Notes: a model not told the origin generated them from the sequence alone. Shown: positions 36,189-48,614, numbered from the stretch's first letter. The stretch is DNA of 64,000 nucleotides from Jackrogersella multiformis (GCA_902806575.1 CADCXD010000018.1:3534001-3598000), one strand, 5' to 3'. Program-made: numbers and translations.

Positions 36189-36893
36189 AATTCTGATTCT
36201 GATTTCCGGGGAACGGTGAACCTATCTCGGGATTAGATATAGATTGATAACTAACACATTTCAATCAGGGATAAAAGCAGTTTACAGAAAATTGAGACCC
36301 TCGAAAGTACTGGAGCCGGAGTACAGAAAATGGTTGCCTATTTTACTGCTGATCGATCCTACGTCGCGGGGAACTTTGCAGGCTGCGCCACCTATTCATA
36401 AATAGATTTAATACGAGTTTCCATAACGCACACCCCGAAATGATGGATACACACCCTTTATGTAACTAGCTATAGAAACACCGGCTCGTTCTTTATGAGA
36501 TTCTTCTTAATAGGCCGGCAGGCTTGATTTAGTTGAGAGATGTATATGTAAGAATAGGCGCTCGCGTCTCAGGAAAAGGGGTTCATAACTTATGTCACTG
36601 GGCACCCAATAGGAATCTGGATAGTGGGGTTGGTGGCTAAACCTCGGACTACTATGATGGATGTGTGGCTAGTGTGGACGTGGCTAATATATGGATAATG
36701 TGGCTGAGATTAATCTCAAAATCTCAAAATCTCAACCTAAGTTCAACTTAGGCTCAAAACCTCCAAAACTCAACGACAACATTGACATTGTCATTATTCA
36801 CTGTCTTCTCAATGCTACAAAAACCGCGGCTCGTTGATTTTTCTATACATTCTTATTCATCCAATTCGCGATGATAAGCCCATAAGCTCGGAG
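36189..36893. promoter_or_regulatory. Divergent promoter region, AAA ATPase and SEH1
   Basis: 705 bp between divergent start codons. Near the SEH1 side are repeated GTGGCTAATATGG-like and CTCAAAATCTCAA words (36655-36775), possibly a small local duplication. No gene seen. Confidence 0.45.
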
Positions 36894-38275
36894 ATGGCTC
36901 CCCAACCCACTAGCAGCGAAGGTAGTGCTGCTGAGAATAGTGCTGCTTTTGATATTATACAGCACGGTCACAAAGACCTAGTTCAAGCTATCGCCTTCAA
37001 TGCATACGGTGATCGATGTGCAACAGGAAGCGTCGATGGTAAGATTCGTGTCTTCAATAGACACCAAGACGGAATTTGGCGAATATGCGATAACTGGAAA
37101 GCCCATGCCGGCGAAATACTAGAGGTTCGTCACTTTACCTCTTGCAACTAATGGCACAAAGTGTCATGCAATGGCATACAATGGCGTAATATATTCACGT
37201 GATCCTAACAGAATATTTCTAGATTCAATGGTTACCTCCTACTATCTACCCTAATCTGCTAGCTTCCCTCGGCATAGAGGGTCGCTTTAGACTGTGGGCT
37301 GAGGATCCTTCTGCTGCTCCGGGAAGACGCTTTAGCGCGAGAGATGGCAATGGCAAGACTGTCTCCGAGCTTAGGTCTGGCCGGTATCCCTATAGGTCCT
37401 TCTCAGTCAAGCACGACGAGGTAACACGGTGCACTTATGTCGCTCTTCTTGCCGCGGATGGTCATCTTACAGTATATGAAGGCGAGGAGCCAGAAAACTT
37501 GACAGACTATGCAAAGTTTGATGACTTTCAGGCTTTCATCAAGCCTAACCGAGGCGAGGAGACCTGTTTCAAGGTCCAATTTGACCCAAACCCCGAACCC
37601 TGCTACACTGCCTTGAGAGCAGGCGTATCGACAGATGCATTAAGCCTGGTAGTATCTGGGTTGACTACTGTAAAGATCTACAGAACACGTGACACTGTTA
37701 CTAGTTCCTTCGGTGCTGCTAGCAGAGGTAGAGAATTCTACCTGGCCATCGAGATTAAAGAGCATAACCACTTGGTTCGAGATGTCGCTTGGGCCCCCGG
37801 AAACTACAGAGGCTACGACATGATCGCTACCGCTTGCCAAGACGGCTTCTTGAGAGTGTTCCGAATCGATACCGCATTTTCTAAAGAGGACGGCAAATCC
37901 TGGTCTCTGGCAGATATCTTAGGCAACACAAGAACGGAAGAAAATGCTACCTCTGGTAGTAGCCATCCTCGTAGACAGTCACAAGTTCCTTCTGGTATAC
38001 GAGCTGAAATCGACAAGTCTGGGACTCACGGAGAGCGAACCTCAACCGACCTACCAGGACAGATCCATCATACTGCCAAGGTGCTATCTAAACTCACTCA
38101 TCGGTCACCCATCTGGAGAGTTGACTTTGACGACGATGGCCAAATTCTAGGAAGCGTCGGAGACGAGGGCAAATTGATGTGCTACCGGCAGCTACCCGAC
38201 GGGACATGGGCGAAGAGCTCGGAGCTAGGCATGATGAAGGCCAGGATGACTGCGCCGCCCACTAATATGAGTTGA
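36894..38275 (+). CDS. SEH1: Nucleoporin Seh1, WD40 repeat protein
   Basis: Two exons, 36894-37124 and 37223-38275 (98-bp intron, phase 0), 427 aa. Seh1 is a small beta-propeller subunit of the Y (Nup84/Nup107) complex of the nuclear pore, and also of the SEA/GATOR2 complex at the vacuole. The opening HGHKDLVQAIAFNAYGDRCATGSVDGKIRVF is a typical first Seh1 blade. The second blade, DNWKAHAGEILE joined to IQWLPPTIYPNLLASLG, crosses the intron and confirms the join. Later blades include VRDVAWAPGNYRGYDMIATACQDGFLRVF and SPIWRVDFDDDGQILGSVGDEG. Filamentous-fungal versions carry the long charged insertion seen at about residues 330-370. The start at 36894 was chosen as the first ATG of the propeller frame; an upstream in-phase stretch has no ATG. 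Confidence 0.92.
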
Positions 38276-38521
38276 ATTCTCTATACGGACAAGAAGATCC
38301 GAGCACTGAAGGCAGCTCACAATGTACTAATACCCCGGCTTAGAACTGCGTACGGAATAATGATTAACGAAATGGACTCGATATATGACTAGCACCATGC
38401 CACGATCCCGCACTTATCTTGATACCGGGCATGATCGATGTTAATACTAGAAACCCGACCTCCACCGAAGACATAAACATTCTTACGCCTCTACCCCAAA
38501 AGGCCATACATATACTCAAAC

Positions 38522-39956
38522 TCATGACCTGCACGAGCGATTGATCCTCTCCATGTTCTCCATCTTGTACGCGCCAGTTTCGCAATCTACTGCATTAGCG
38601 TCCCAGTCTCCAGCGTTCTCTACCTTTACGACACGGGCTCCGCCATATCTCCCTGACTCATTCGATGACGTCTTCCCCATTTTCAACGTCGACGGAGCGC
38701 TTGCACCAGAGGAGGCCCCGACACTTCCATCATTTATCCCTGCTTCATGCACACGAGCTCTGTTACCTAACATCCTAGGCTCGTCGGATCGGAAGTATCT
38801 TCCACCAGCCGCGACTCTACCACCACGGTGCCAGGCCAAGTCGTAGATTAGTGTGCGCAAAACAGGTATCGAGGCTGCTATTATAGTGGTAGATATCTCC
38901 GCTACATTCCATATTATCAATTGCTCGCCAAGGTCTACAACTCCGGTTATGTGGATTAGTTTTATAGAATACTATCTCCCCCCTTCCTGGAGTGGTTTCT
39001 TTGAGGAAATTGCTTACAGTTGAAGTCGTGCTTGTGAAGAACAGTTAGCCCAACGGCCTTAACAATTGTTATGACGCCAGCGCTGTTTAGTTTTAGGGAA
39101 AGGTCAGACTTATCCTGCGTTACATTTTCACAATGCCGATACTTACAAGATTCCCATGCTCATTGCAACTCCGACACCAATCAGATTTATTTGCAATTTT
39201 ATTATGATGGTCCATGACAGGAGAGCGAGAACGAAGTCCATGAAGCCAGAATATGCTGAAAACAAGTGAGTTTTCTTGCCCCGAAATCCACTGTCTTGGG
39301 GTATAAAGGGGAGAGTGAAAAAAAAAAACCACATACCGATGAAAAAGATGCCAATGGACAGAACGATATCCGGTGGCCAACAAACCCCCTCCAAGTTATG
39401 GTGCCACAGCTTTGCCACCGGTCTGCACGTGACCCAGTTGAGCACGACGGATATGTACATGAAGATGTTCATAGTGATTAAGAGAAACCAGATAAGGGTA
39501 CGCAGACGTAGCGTCGCGATTCGGAGCAGGGTGATCCCAAAGGAAGTCTTACTCCACGCCGCGCTGATCGTGAACAGGGTGCCCAAAATTATATTCCACA
39601 AGCCCATAGACTCGAGGGCCTCCGGATCGATGTCCTTATCGTGCTTCCCAAACCCAGAGGCTACGTTGATGCTCACGAGGATGCATGGAACAATAAGGAG
39701 GATCTAGAAAGATGTGAGATTAAGCTCAGTGGCCGGATCGCATAAATCCCCACGAGATCCCACTTCTCATCGATATGGGTCTTGAGCATTGGGTTAAACT
39801 CACCCACGACGCTATTAGGACCCAATCATCGTACCAGAGCTTGCTACATTTCCTATATTTGCAGGCCACGCGGAGACCAAGGAAGAGCGTCGCGAAAGCG
39901 GCAAAGACCCATACGGCACTGTTGATCCGCAGACTGTTACTGTTTGGTGCATCCAT
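38522..39956 (-). CDS. Seven-TM fungal rhodopsin-domain integral membrane protein
   Basis: Exons 39956-39804, 39703-39337, 39255-39147, 39082-39018 and 38934-38522 (introns 100, 81, 64 and 83 bp), 368 aa. Seven hydrophobic segments can be counted. Family landmarks of the fungal rhodopsin-domain (PTH11-like) integral membrane proteins are present: KLWYDDWVLIASW at the end of TM2, SKTSFGITLLRI in TM3, the NWVTCRP and WPP...SIGIFF loop, FMDFVLALLSW in TM5 or TM6, and IWNVAEISTTIIAASIPVLR in TM7. A CFEM domain is absent. The 70-residue hydrophilic tail is Ser/Gly/Asn-rich. These proteins sit in the plasma membrane and are thought to sense surfaces or ligands; no ligand can be assigned. All joins fall at GT-AG sites that keep the frame. 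Confidence 0.88.
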
Positions 39957-41455
39957 GTCTCCGAAAACTGAAGTTAGAGTAGTCGACTATCTGGTATATC
40001 CAATATATTGATGGTAACGATCTTTCCTACTTAGAGGTCGTGCTAGCCGTCTACTAGGAGGGCATATATATTATATACCAAGTCGAAGTTTGGATACAAG
40101 ACGATTAAGGATGAAGATTTCCCTCGGAACAAGTTCATAATAAATAAAACATCAATAACCGACATCCCCAAGTGTACGATATTACTAGGTACACCTAGCT
40201 CATAAGCCTCCCCTTCATTTCCACCTTGTCCAGCCCCCAGGTTTCTCATAAGGTATGCTTAACGCATTGATAATTGATGGGAGATCTTCTTCCACAATGC
40301 GCCTATTTGGGAGAAAACCGCAACCGCCATGGCATAGCCCTTTACCAGCCCGTTTACTGGGCACGGCTAGTCTACCTAATTGTCAAGTGCTCCCTTGTAA
40401 GATGTGTGAAGGGGGAGCATAGGGAGCATAGTTCACGATACCTAAGCCGCACAAGCCGAACTGTCGGGTACAAACATCACATCACGCCAAGCTGCCAGCC
40501 GATGCCTAACTACCTACCATAAGGCAGACTTGTAAATTCTAGCACGGTTTGCCGACTCGAACGGTGCCGAAGCCCTACGCGCAAACATACGTATCAGTAG
40601 CTAATCACATATCTATGCGTGCCGATGCAACCTCAGCACGTTCTCCCCTCGCATACGTGGGGAATAATGGATCGTCACCACGTGATATGGGATGAGATCC
40701 TTCCTGATCGGCAGATCGGATAGCCATCCATGTTTGACCCCGTCTTTCTCTACCTAAAGAAGTCACCTCGTGGAACCTGTTCCCGTCGATCTCGTCCCGG
40801 TAGAGTGGTTGTTGGAATTGGGGTCACGGAGCTTCTCGGCGAGATTCGGCAAAGGGGGGTTTTCCTTGCGTAGTTTTAGGGAGAACTAAGAAAGGTACCT
40901 ATGATTGATTGATAAAGCCTACCCTTTCATTGGTATTTTCCTTCCTTCCCAGCAGCTTGTTCTGTCTCTCCTCAAATAGAATATCTCGGTTATTGTATGC
41001 CGTTTCAGGTACTTAGTTGCATAGGCTAGAGAACTTAAGGCCCTAGTCAAGGATTGCTATCTAACAGCAAGGGATTTTTATGTTCACCTTGAGTTTTAAT
41101 TGGCTCTAGTAGAGAATAGTCCAATTTGGTATTTATACAAGGCATGATAACTTACCTTACAAGGATTTAGTGCCGGCAGTTCCACGTGGACTCCTTGACG
41201 TCAATACTTCAACATGATCTCGTATGCCTTCGCGGGGTTATTTCTTAACCTGCTAGAACGCACAATGGTCACCACAAACACCCGAAGATGTGATAAACAA
41301 TCCATTTTTGTGACAGATCTCTGGAGGTGACGAAACGGTAGATTAGGTATTACCTCTCCAAGCCAGAAGGGGTGCTTACCTCCGAATCAGGTAGGGATTC
41401 TTCGATCATCCCTTCGTATTTAATATATGCAGTCCTAGTTCATACACGCCCCCCG
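39957..41455. other. Divergent intergenic region, 1.5 kb
   Basis: Lies between the rhodopsin-domain gene (minus) and the FMP42-like gene (plus). Composition is normal. No coding frame with recognisable features and no repeats beyond isolated CCTAGG-like words. Presumed promoters of both genes. Confidence 0.5.
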
Positions 41456-43289
41456 ATGTCTCTCGCCCAGCACGTCACCGCAAACGAAGGCATCGACCGC
41501 GTGCCCCTCGAGGGCGAAGACGACGGCACCGAAGAGATCCTCTGGCGCACCCTAAGCTACGACGTCTTCCCGCCGGGCGACGCCGCCGCGCCTGTCGTCT
41601 TCCATGAGGTGGCTGTACCCAGCACCGCAGCCTACAAGGTCTCGGTTGCCAAGAGAGCCGGTAAGAGCACATACGTGTTCTTTCAATGTAAACACAAACA
41701 AAGCTAAGCGCATGAGCGTCCTAGCCCAAGTCGGATTCGCGATCGTCGCGTGCTGGTTCGCTGCGGGCATCGTATACGGCTTCGCGTCCCTGAAGCCGAT
41801 CCTGATCGCGGAGGGCGTGTACAGCGACGCGTGTCCCCCCAGCCGCGACACCGGCCTCGACGACGACGAGAAGCTGCCCTGCGCCGCGCAAGACGTGCGC
41901 CTGAACCTCTTCTTCGTCTCCGCGTCCATCACGACCAACGCCTCGTCGCTGGTCGCCGGGTGGCTGCTCGACCGGTACGGGCGCCGCCTGTGCTATGTCC
42001 TCTCCAGCTTCTTCATGGTGGCCGGGTGCGTGCTCATGGGGCTCGCCTTCCGCATCCCCGCCTTCGACGGCTACCTGCTCGCCAACGTGCTGCTGAGCCT
42101 CGGCGGCACCTTCGTCTTCGTACCCAGCTTCCAGCTCGCCAATGCGTTCCCCAGGTATTCCGGCGTCATTGTGGCTTTGGTGACTGGCGCCTTCGACGGG
42201 TCTGCCGCCATCTTCCTATTCTACCGGATCGCCTGGGAGGCGTCTGACCACAAGTTCACGCCCGCGCACTTCTTCTTCGGGTATACGGTCGTCGGCGTGC
42301 TCCTTCTCGTGGGCGAGTGGGCCCTAATGCCAGCGGGCGCGTACCACTCGACGCCGGAGCTCGAGCGCAAACTCGAGAAGGTGCAGGACCCCATGCGCGA
42401 CGTGCACGGCTCGGACTCGGAGCTGGACGGGCCTCGCGAGATCCGGCGGGTGCGCAGCATCCGCGCGGAGCGGCGGCTCTCGAAGCTGGAGCAGATCGAG
42501 GAGCTCGTGGGCGACCCGGCCGAGCGCGAGGGCCGGGTGCAGGCCGAGGCGGAGCGGCACGCGGCCAGCGGGATCTGGGGCGTGCTCCACGGCGTGCCGG
42601 CGCACCGGCAGATGCTGACGCCGTGGTTCGCGCTGCTGGTGCTGCTCACGGCGCTGCAGATGCTGCGCATGAACTACTTCATCGCCAGCGTCCGCGCGCA
42701 GTACCGGTACCTGCTAGGCTCGGAGCGGCTTGCCCAGGACGTGAACCGGTTCTTCGACGCGGCGCTGCCGGCCGGCGGCGTGCTCGCCACGCCGCTCATC
42801 GGGGTCCTCCTCAACAACCTGAGCGTGGCGGCGGCGTCGGCCGCGATCACGCTCCTCGTCGCCGTGGTCGGCGTGCTCAACTGCCTCCCGCACCTGTGGG
42901 CGGGCTACGCGACGGTGTCGTGCTTCGTGCTACTGCGGCCGCTGTACTATAGCGCCGTGAGCGACTTCGCCACCAAGATCTTCGGGTTCGCGACCTTTGG
43001 CCGCATCTATGGCACCATCACGTGCCTGTCGGGCCTGGTCAACTTCGTGCAGTCGGGGCTCGACGCGCTGACGCACGGCCCGCTCCGGGACGACCCGACG
43101 CTTATCAATGCCGTCATGGCCGTGGCCGGGACGGTTCTCGGCGTCACTCTGACCGCGTACGTTGTCATACAGGGCCGGCTGTTCCGGTGGAAGCTGCGGC
43201 AGAAAGAAGCTGCCGAGAGAGTGCAGCAGCGGCTGGGCCTGATCCAGGAAGATAGGGAGGCTGAAGAGGCTAGTTATGGCACTATCTAG
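41456..43289 (+). CDS. FMP42: FMP42-like major facilitator protein
   Basis: Two exons, 41456-41660 and 41704-43289 (43-bp intron GTAAGA...AAAG), 596 aa. The protein resembles fungal Fmp42, an MFS carrier of the SLC43-like branch, found in yeast mitochondrial proteome surveys and of unknown substrate. The first TM (MSVLAQVGFAIVACWFAAGIVYGFASLKP) follows an 80-residue hydrophilic N-terminus. The MFS motif A is LVAGWLLDRYGRR. Next comes GGTFVFVPSFQLANAFPRYSG, a very characteristic Fmp42 block. A long charged loop (about 295-375) separates the two six-helix halves. From 41.7 to 43.2 kb the gene is far richer in G and C, with strong third-position bias, than its neighbours; this leaves long open shadow frames on both strands. 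The short intron is required to join the N-terminal exon; a start at 41712 inside exon 2 cannot be excluded. Confidence 0.88.
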
Positions 43290-43719
43290 GGCGGCCGATT
43301 GCTAGTATGGAGGTTGCAGATGTAAAGGGGTGAGCTATAAATAAAACAGCTTAAGTCCTAAACGAGATGTTCAAATGTGAATTGTCGTCGAAAATGTATA
43401 ATATAATATAATATTATGGTAACTATGATTTTAGGTAAATGTAAATATTTATTGATAAACTCAATAAGAAATAGATGCCGGGCATTATGATTATTATGAT
43501 ATAATAACCCCGTGAATTCTTTTTAGCAACATTAATTAGCATCACTGGATCGATCCGACATAGAAACCCCCTTTTTCTCCTATAAACGCAATATATCTTA
43601 TCTAGGAGCTCTTCGGATATAAATAGCCTCTAGCTAAACAAGGCTATATCGTATTGCATTTCTTCCACCCACACATATTATTCACATACATGAATACCAA
43701 ATTGGGGGTAGTCGAAGCT
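43290..43719. other. Spacer, convergent gene ends
   Basis: AT-rich 3' flanks of the FMP42-like gene and the DHA1 exporter. No gene seen. Confidence 0.6.
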
Positions 43720-45753
43720 TCAAAGCTTCACTGGGTATTTCTCCCTCATCCTTGCGCCAAACTTGAAGATGATAACGGGGATAGGAATCATGAGTATGCC
43801 GACGAAGCCAAGCACCGAGCTTCCCCAGCCGACTCCTAGATTTTCGAACAAAGCCGGTCCGCATATAGGGAGGAAAGCGGCGATGACGCTGCGCAGGACG
43901 GTGAAGGCGGCGATGCCCGAAGCAGCATATGAGGGGTAGGCATCGATGATATAAGCCTGGGTGGGCATGAAGACGCCAATAACGCCAAAGCCTAGCGGGA
44001 ATAGGCCCAAAATTGGGACGATCCAGTGCGCGTGAGCCTGGACTGACCATCCGTACCAGAAGAAGGCGAGCGGGCAGAGGAAGGAGTACCATATCATGAT
44101 AGTCAGGCGGAATTCGGGCTGAAACGAATCACCGTTTGCTTTGGTGAGTCGCACTACCGTCCTGTCCGACACCATCGAAAATACCCAGAGGCCAACCATA
44201 TAGCCAAGGCCGATAGATATAAAGACCAGACCGGAGACGCCTGTACCCCACCCGTACCGCGTCTCGAACGTTGGGGGAATGGAATTATACATCAAATAGA
44301 CGGACCCGTAGATAAAAGAGACGTACAAGGATTGTATGAAGATCATAGGTGCAAAGATAAGCATCTTCAGGGGCCGCAGCATACCAATCGTGAGGATGGT
44401 CAGTTGAGACACCTTTCGCGATTGGTCAGCCTCGTAACAGGTCTTAAGGTCGGTTCGATCAAGTTCCTTGCCCAGTCGTTGAGCCTTCCGTTGCATAAGG
44501 ACCTTGTGATTTGTCTCTGGGAGGAAGATGGCTAAGATGATAGTGATAAAGGCGGACGGAATCAGCACAATCCAGAATGACCAACGCCAACCGATAGACC
44601 CGGCAATAAAAGCCCCTACCAGAGGCCCTATTGTAGGACCAACGAGCGGACCTAATGCCCATATCGAGAGAGCCACACCACGCTGCTTGATGGGGAAGAG
44701 ATCACCGATTATCGCACCTCCCAGGGTCATGCAGCCGCTACCACCAATGCCGGCAGCGAACCGAAAGGCTACAAGGAAGCCAAGACTTGGAGATAAAGCA
44801 CATCCGATGTGCCATACGCAGAAGAAGATGTTAGAGGAAGTGAGCACGCCGGCACGGCCGAATATCTCAGAAAGGGGTGCTAGAAACAGGGGTCCCGTAG
44901 CATAGCCTAATAGATAAATGCTGACGGGGAATGGGCCTATCGGGGGGTTGGTGTTATGAAATTCCTGGTTGATATATGAGATAGCAGGAGCCAAGACAGA
45001 CGATGAGAAGGGAGACATAAAGGTGATAACAGCTAAGGCCCAAACTATCACCCACTTCCGAGCCGCTGAGAAATTCAGGGGCATCTTCGGGTCATCTTGA
45101 CTATCCCATCCAACGACAGAATTATCAAGATCAGAAAGTGGAAGTGTTGTAGGTGCAATTCCGTCCGATTTGTGAGTGGAGTGGTTCTCGCTGGCATCTA
45201 TTGCATCTCTTGCTAGGGCACTTGTAGAGCGAACTTGCCGCATTTGCTCTCGATCTAGGACGAGTCTTCCAGTAGAATAAACCGACTGTATCTGATCTCG
45301 GTCCAAAAGAAAGGAAAAGCGAATGACGTCCAACGAGGGACGAACCGAATTCTTCAGCAGGCTTGCATCAGGTGGTGTACATGCTTTTTCTTCGTCGGCT
45401 CTAGAGGTACGGCCACTGCTGTCTGTTCCATTCCTAGCTTTTTGTAACCCGTCCTTTCCTTTATTCGGCGTGGAACTGCTGCTATCTTCTGGCTGAGTGC
45501 TAGATTTTGGTGAAGGGTTTTGCTTCTCAACCTGTTTCGGGGTTTCTTCAGCTGGATTCGTAATACTGCTTCCGCCCTCTAGCCCATTCTCTGGTTTTTG
45601 TACATCGGATTTCTTCTCCTCGTCCGAGTTTGGAGAACCGCCAGTGTTCCCCGCGTCACCTGTGGTGTCCTTCGCCATAACAGTAGGAGTTGGCCTAGGA
45701 TTAGTAAGAGGTCGTTGGATGGGTAAAGAGACAAGCCAATTCAACCAAAACAT
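43720..45753 (-). CDS. DHA1-family MFS multidrug exporter
   Basis: Single exon of 677 aa. The first 215 residues are hydrophilic, rich in Ser, Asp, Glu and Pro. The transporter proper begins VGWDSQDDPKMPLNFSAARKWV, the standard entry sequence of fungal DHA1 (CaMDR1-type) drug:H+ antiporters, and has twelve hydrophobic segments. Motif A is the degenerate APLSEIFGRAGVLT after TM2. Motif B/C-like sequences are FRFAAGIGGSGCMTLGGAIIGD and GPLVGPTIGPLVGAFIAGSIGWRWSFW. The loop between TM6 and TM7 carries FLPETNHKVLMQRKAQRLGKELDRTD, typical of the family. Expected to sit in the plasma membrane and expel toxicants or metabolites; the substrate is not predictable. Translation could also begin at Met26 (45678), which gives a more usual MAKD start; I keep the first ATG. 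Confidence 0.92.
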   Translation of the reverse strand: MFWLNWLVSLPIQRPLTNPRPTPTVMAKDTTGDAGNTGGSPNSDEEKKSDVQKPENGLEGGSSITNPAEETPKQVEKQNPSPKSSTQPEDSSSSTPNKGKDGLQKARNGTDSSGRTSRADEEKACTPPDASLLKNSVRPSLDVIRFSFLLDRDQIQSVYSTGRLVLDREQMRQVRSTSALARDAIDASENHSTHKSDGIAPTTLPLSDLDNSVVGWDSQDDPKMPLNFSAARKWVIVWALAVITFMSPFSSSVLAPAISYINQEFHNTNPPIGPFPVSIYLLGYATGPLFLAPLSEIFGRAGVLTSSNIFFCVWHIGCALSPSLGFLVAFRFAAGIGGSGCMTLGGAIIGDLFPIKQRGVALSIWALGPLVGPTIGPLVGAFIAGSIGWRWSFWIVLIPSAFITIILAIFLPETNHKVLMQRKAQRLGKELDRTDLKTCYEADQSRKVSQLTILTIGMLRPLKMLIFAPMIFIQSLYVSFIYGSVYLMYNSIPPTFETRYGWGTGVSGLVFISIGLGYMVGLWVFSMVSDRTVVRLTKANGDSFQPEFRLTIMIWYSFLCPLAFFWYGWSVQAHAHWIVPILGLFPLGFGVIGVFMPTQAYIIDAYPSYAASGIAAFTVLRSVIAAFLPICGPALFENLGVGWGSSVLGFVGILMIPIPVIIFKFGARMREKYPVKL

Positions 45754-47123
45754 TATTGCCGGTAATTACACACATCATTTCTTAAGGATTCAGCTTAGGA
45801 CCCAAGAGGGATGTATGGCAGAGATAAAAAGACCACAGATTAGGGCCTTACGGTCAATTTGAGACATATCTAAGTTATCGTTTGTGAGTCTGGGGTTTAG
45901 GTAAAAAGCTTCTCGGAACCCCAAAGCTCCCGGTAAAGGGGATCGGGACGGCATTCTAAGTAATATCCATCACCGACACCAAGTTGCCGACCATTGCAGT
46001 AACTATAAGATTAGTGAAATCGAGCATTGCTAGGACATCTACGAGACCCAAGGAGCTTGTCCCATTCGCGTAGCAGCCACTCACTTGTTTTTAGCAAGGA
46101 AGATAAATTCGGTCTTCTCAAGTTAGGAATACATACACCTAGGTAGACATTACTCGGAGGTTCCGCATCTAGGGTTAGAGTTCGCAAATACAAGCCCGGA
46201 ATGTGGTACTTCACCTTGAGGCGCTGAGCCACACCCACGAGAGATGTGAGATGTATGTGAGCGAGCAAGCGCCATATACAGCTTCAGGGGTCACCACAAC
46301 ATCATAGTTTGTTTGAGGTACCTAATTCAAGGAACATGATGTATAATGTGTAGATCCGAATTGCGCTGTCTGGATCTCTTTTTCATCGGGAGATGGGTAA
46401 AGGTGGAGAGGTGATCAAGATGGAAGAGATCTAGAGAAAGACGTAAATAAATAAAATTTAGGTACTACCTTAGGTAGGTAGTTGCATAATTATCGTGCTA
46501 CAAAAAATAAGGAGAGTCGGTTTCACTAAATCAACTCTACCAAACGGTTGGGTAGGCACCATAGAGTACTAATACAATCAGCTGGTTAGACTTCGAGGTA
46601 TATTTTCAGATTGGTATAGTAGCAAAACTGTAAATGCGTGTGAAGTCTTAATATTACATAAACTTATGACAACTGCGGTGCGTAATTTTGTTATGCGACA
46701 AGGACACAGCTATGGTATGACCCATAATTGAAGCTTTCTTGGGTGGATTCACAAGCATGTGATTGGCTGTAACCGATCTGAAAGACCCCTGCACATATCG
46801 TACCTTCGGTACAAAGCTTGCGACGTACGTACCTACACTGTTACACTAGCAGGCCAGGTAGGTACTTCGTATCTTATGAGGTGGCATCTATTTCTTTTTT
46901 TTTCTTTTTTTCCTTCCTAAATAGACAATGGGCTATTATCTCGTCACTCAGCCTTATTCGTCAACACCCACGACATCTACCATACCCACCACTCGAAAGG
47001 CCACGAAGCATATTTCATCATTGCCGACTCTAATGTGATGACCTATCGACGGACAGCGGGCTTTTCTCCCGACTCTTTCACCTAACGGGGAAAAAAAGAA
47101 AAGGGAATGCCTTAGTCGCAAAG
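45754..47123. other. Divergent intergenic region, 1.4 kb
   Basis: Lies between the DHA1 exporter (minus) and ALG7 (plus). An 85-codon minus frame at 46011-46268 has no recognisable domain. CCTAGG/TAGGTA words occur at about 46139, 46468 and 46855. Directly upstream of ALG7 are pyrimidine tracts (46890-46917) that would suit a housekeeping promoter. Confidence 0.5.
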
Positions 47124-48614
47124 ATGGCGACCACCACCATGTCATCCGCGCACCTTTCGAACTCCGAGACCTACTACCTCGGTGCCCTCAGCATAGTCTG
47201 TGTCGGCATCCTTATTCGAACCTTCGTCGATGGTGAGGGTGAACCGCTCGTCGCATCTATAGCGCTTACCGGCCTCGGATTCTCTTCCAATTATGCCATG
47301 ATACGATGGCTCGGTCCTACCTTCATCAAGGCCGGATTGAAGGGTCGAGACCTGTCTAAGATCAACAACAATCGATTCATACCGGAATGTATGGGAAGCG
47401 TAACTGCCGTGATCTTCCTGCTGATCCTTATCGTGTTCATACCGTTCCCGTTCTTCAAGGACATCGTGGTCGCTACTAGTGGTGGTGGAAACCGTGATGT
47501 GGTGAAGAACGTAGAGTTTGTTCAGCAGGGAAGATTACTTCACAAGTTCCCGCATAGTAAGGTATGAATGCGGCCTTCCCAAGTCATTTTAGTTTAGGAC
47601 ATCGAGCTAACTACTGTTGTCCTGCTCTAGCTGGCTTCTTACCTCTCCGCTATCATCTCCCTCCAATCGATCACTCTACTTGGTATTGGCGACGACTTGT
47701 TCGATATTCGCTGGCGACATAAGTTCTTCATCCCAGCCTTCGCCTCCATTCCGCTCCTCGTCATATACTTTATCGATTTCGGAGTCACATCGATTGTGCT
47801 CCCCACCTTTCTCCAGCCCTACTTTGGCTGCGAATTGCTCGACCTTGGTATCCTCTACTATGGATACATGTCGGCGTTCTCCATCTTCAGCCCCAATAGC
47901 ATCAACATTCTAGCCGGAATCAATGGGATTGAAGTCAGCCAGAGCATCGTCATCGCGCTACTCCTCGTAATCAACGACATCCTCTACCTAACTACGCCGT
48001 ATCCCCACCCGGCCACCGACTCGCACTTGTTCTCGCTCTACCTCCTCTTGCCCTTCATAGGCGTCAGCTCCGCGCTGCTGGTCCACAACTGGTATCCTGC
48101 CCGCGTATTCTGCGGAGACACCTACTGTTACTTCGCTGGCATGGTATTTGTGGTGGTTAGTGTCCTAGGCCATTTTTCGAAGACCCTGATCCTGTTCCTG
48201 GTACCTCAGATCTTCAATTTCGTCTACAGCATGCCTCAGCTATTCGGGCTAATCCCATGCCCACGTCACCGCTTGCCCCACTTCAACGCGCGAACCGGGC
48301 TACTCGAGCCTAGCGTGACCAAGTGGGAGAAGGACAAGCAACCTCGTACCCTCATCGCACAAGCCTTGCGATTATTGGCCAAGCTCAAGCTGCTAAGTCT
48401 CAAGGAGGACGAAGAGGGTCGAATCGAGGAGACGAGCAATTTGACCATTCTGAACCTCTGGTTGGTCTGGCGAGGACCGAAGCGCGAGGACAGGCTGGCC
48501 ATAGAGATTACGATCATGCAAGCCGTGCTAGGCATATGCGGCCTAATCGTCAGACATAAACTGGCGCTCCTCATCTTCAAAGAGGACAACCTAAAAATCG
48601 GAAGCGCAGTCTAG
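47124..48614 (+). CDS. ALG7: UDP-GlcNAc:dolichyl-phosphate GlcNAc-1-phosphate transferase
   Basis: Two exons, 47124-47561 and 47631-48614 (69-bp intron, phase 0), 473 aa. Catalyses the first step of the dolichol-linked oligosaccharide pathway: transfer of GlcNAc-1-phosphate from UDP-GlcNAc to dolichyl phosphate at the cytosolic face of the ER. This is the tunicamycin target. It has about ten membrane spans. Diagnostic blocks: GLKGRDLSK near residue 74; IGDDLFDIRWRHKFFIP (Asp167-Asp168) just after the intron; SINILAGINGIEVSQS; and FCGDTYCYFAGMVFVVVSVLGHFSKT. A later cytosolic stretch PCPRHRLPHFN matches the conserved family loop containing catalytic and UDP-binding residues. The start is the first ATG; a second Met at residue 6 is equally possible. 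Essential housekeeping gene. Confidence 0.96.

Noticed and set aside
42221..42952. Long frames inside the FMP42-like gene on both strands
   Set aside because: Shadows caused by high GC in the third codon position; only the MFS frame has membrane segments and family motifs.
46011..46268. 85-codon minus-strand frame upstream of the DHA1 gene
   Set aside because: No domain, unusual composition, and it lies in a divergent promoter region.
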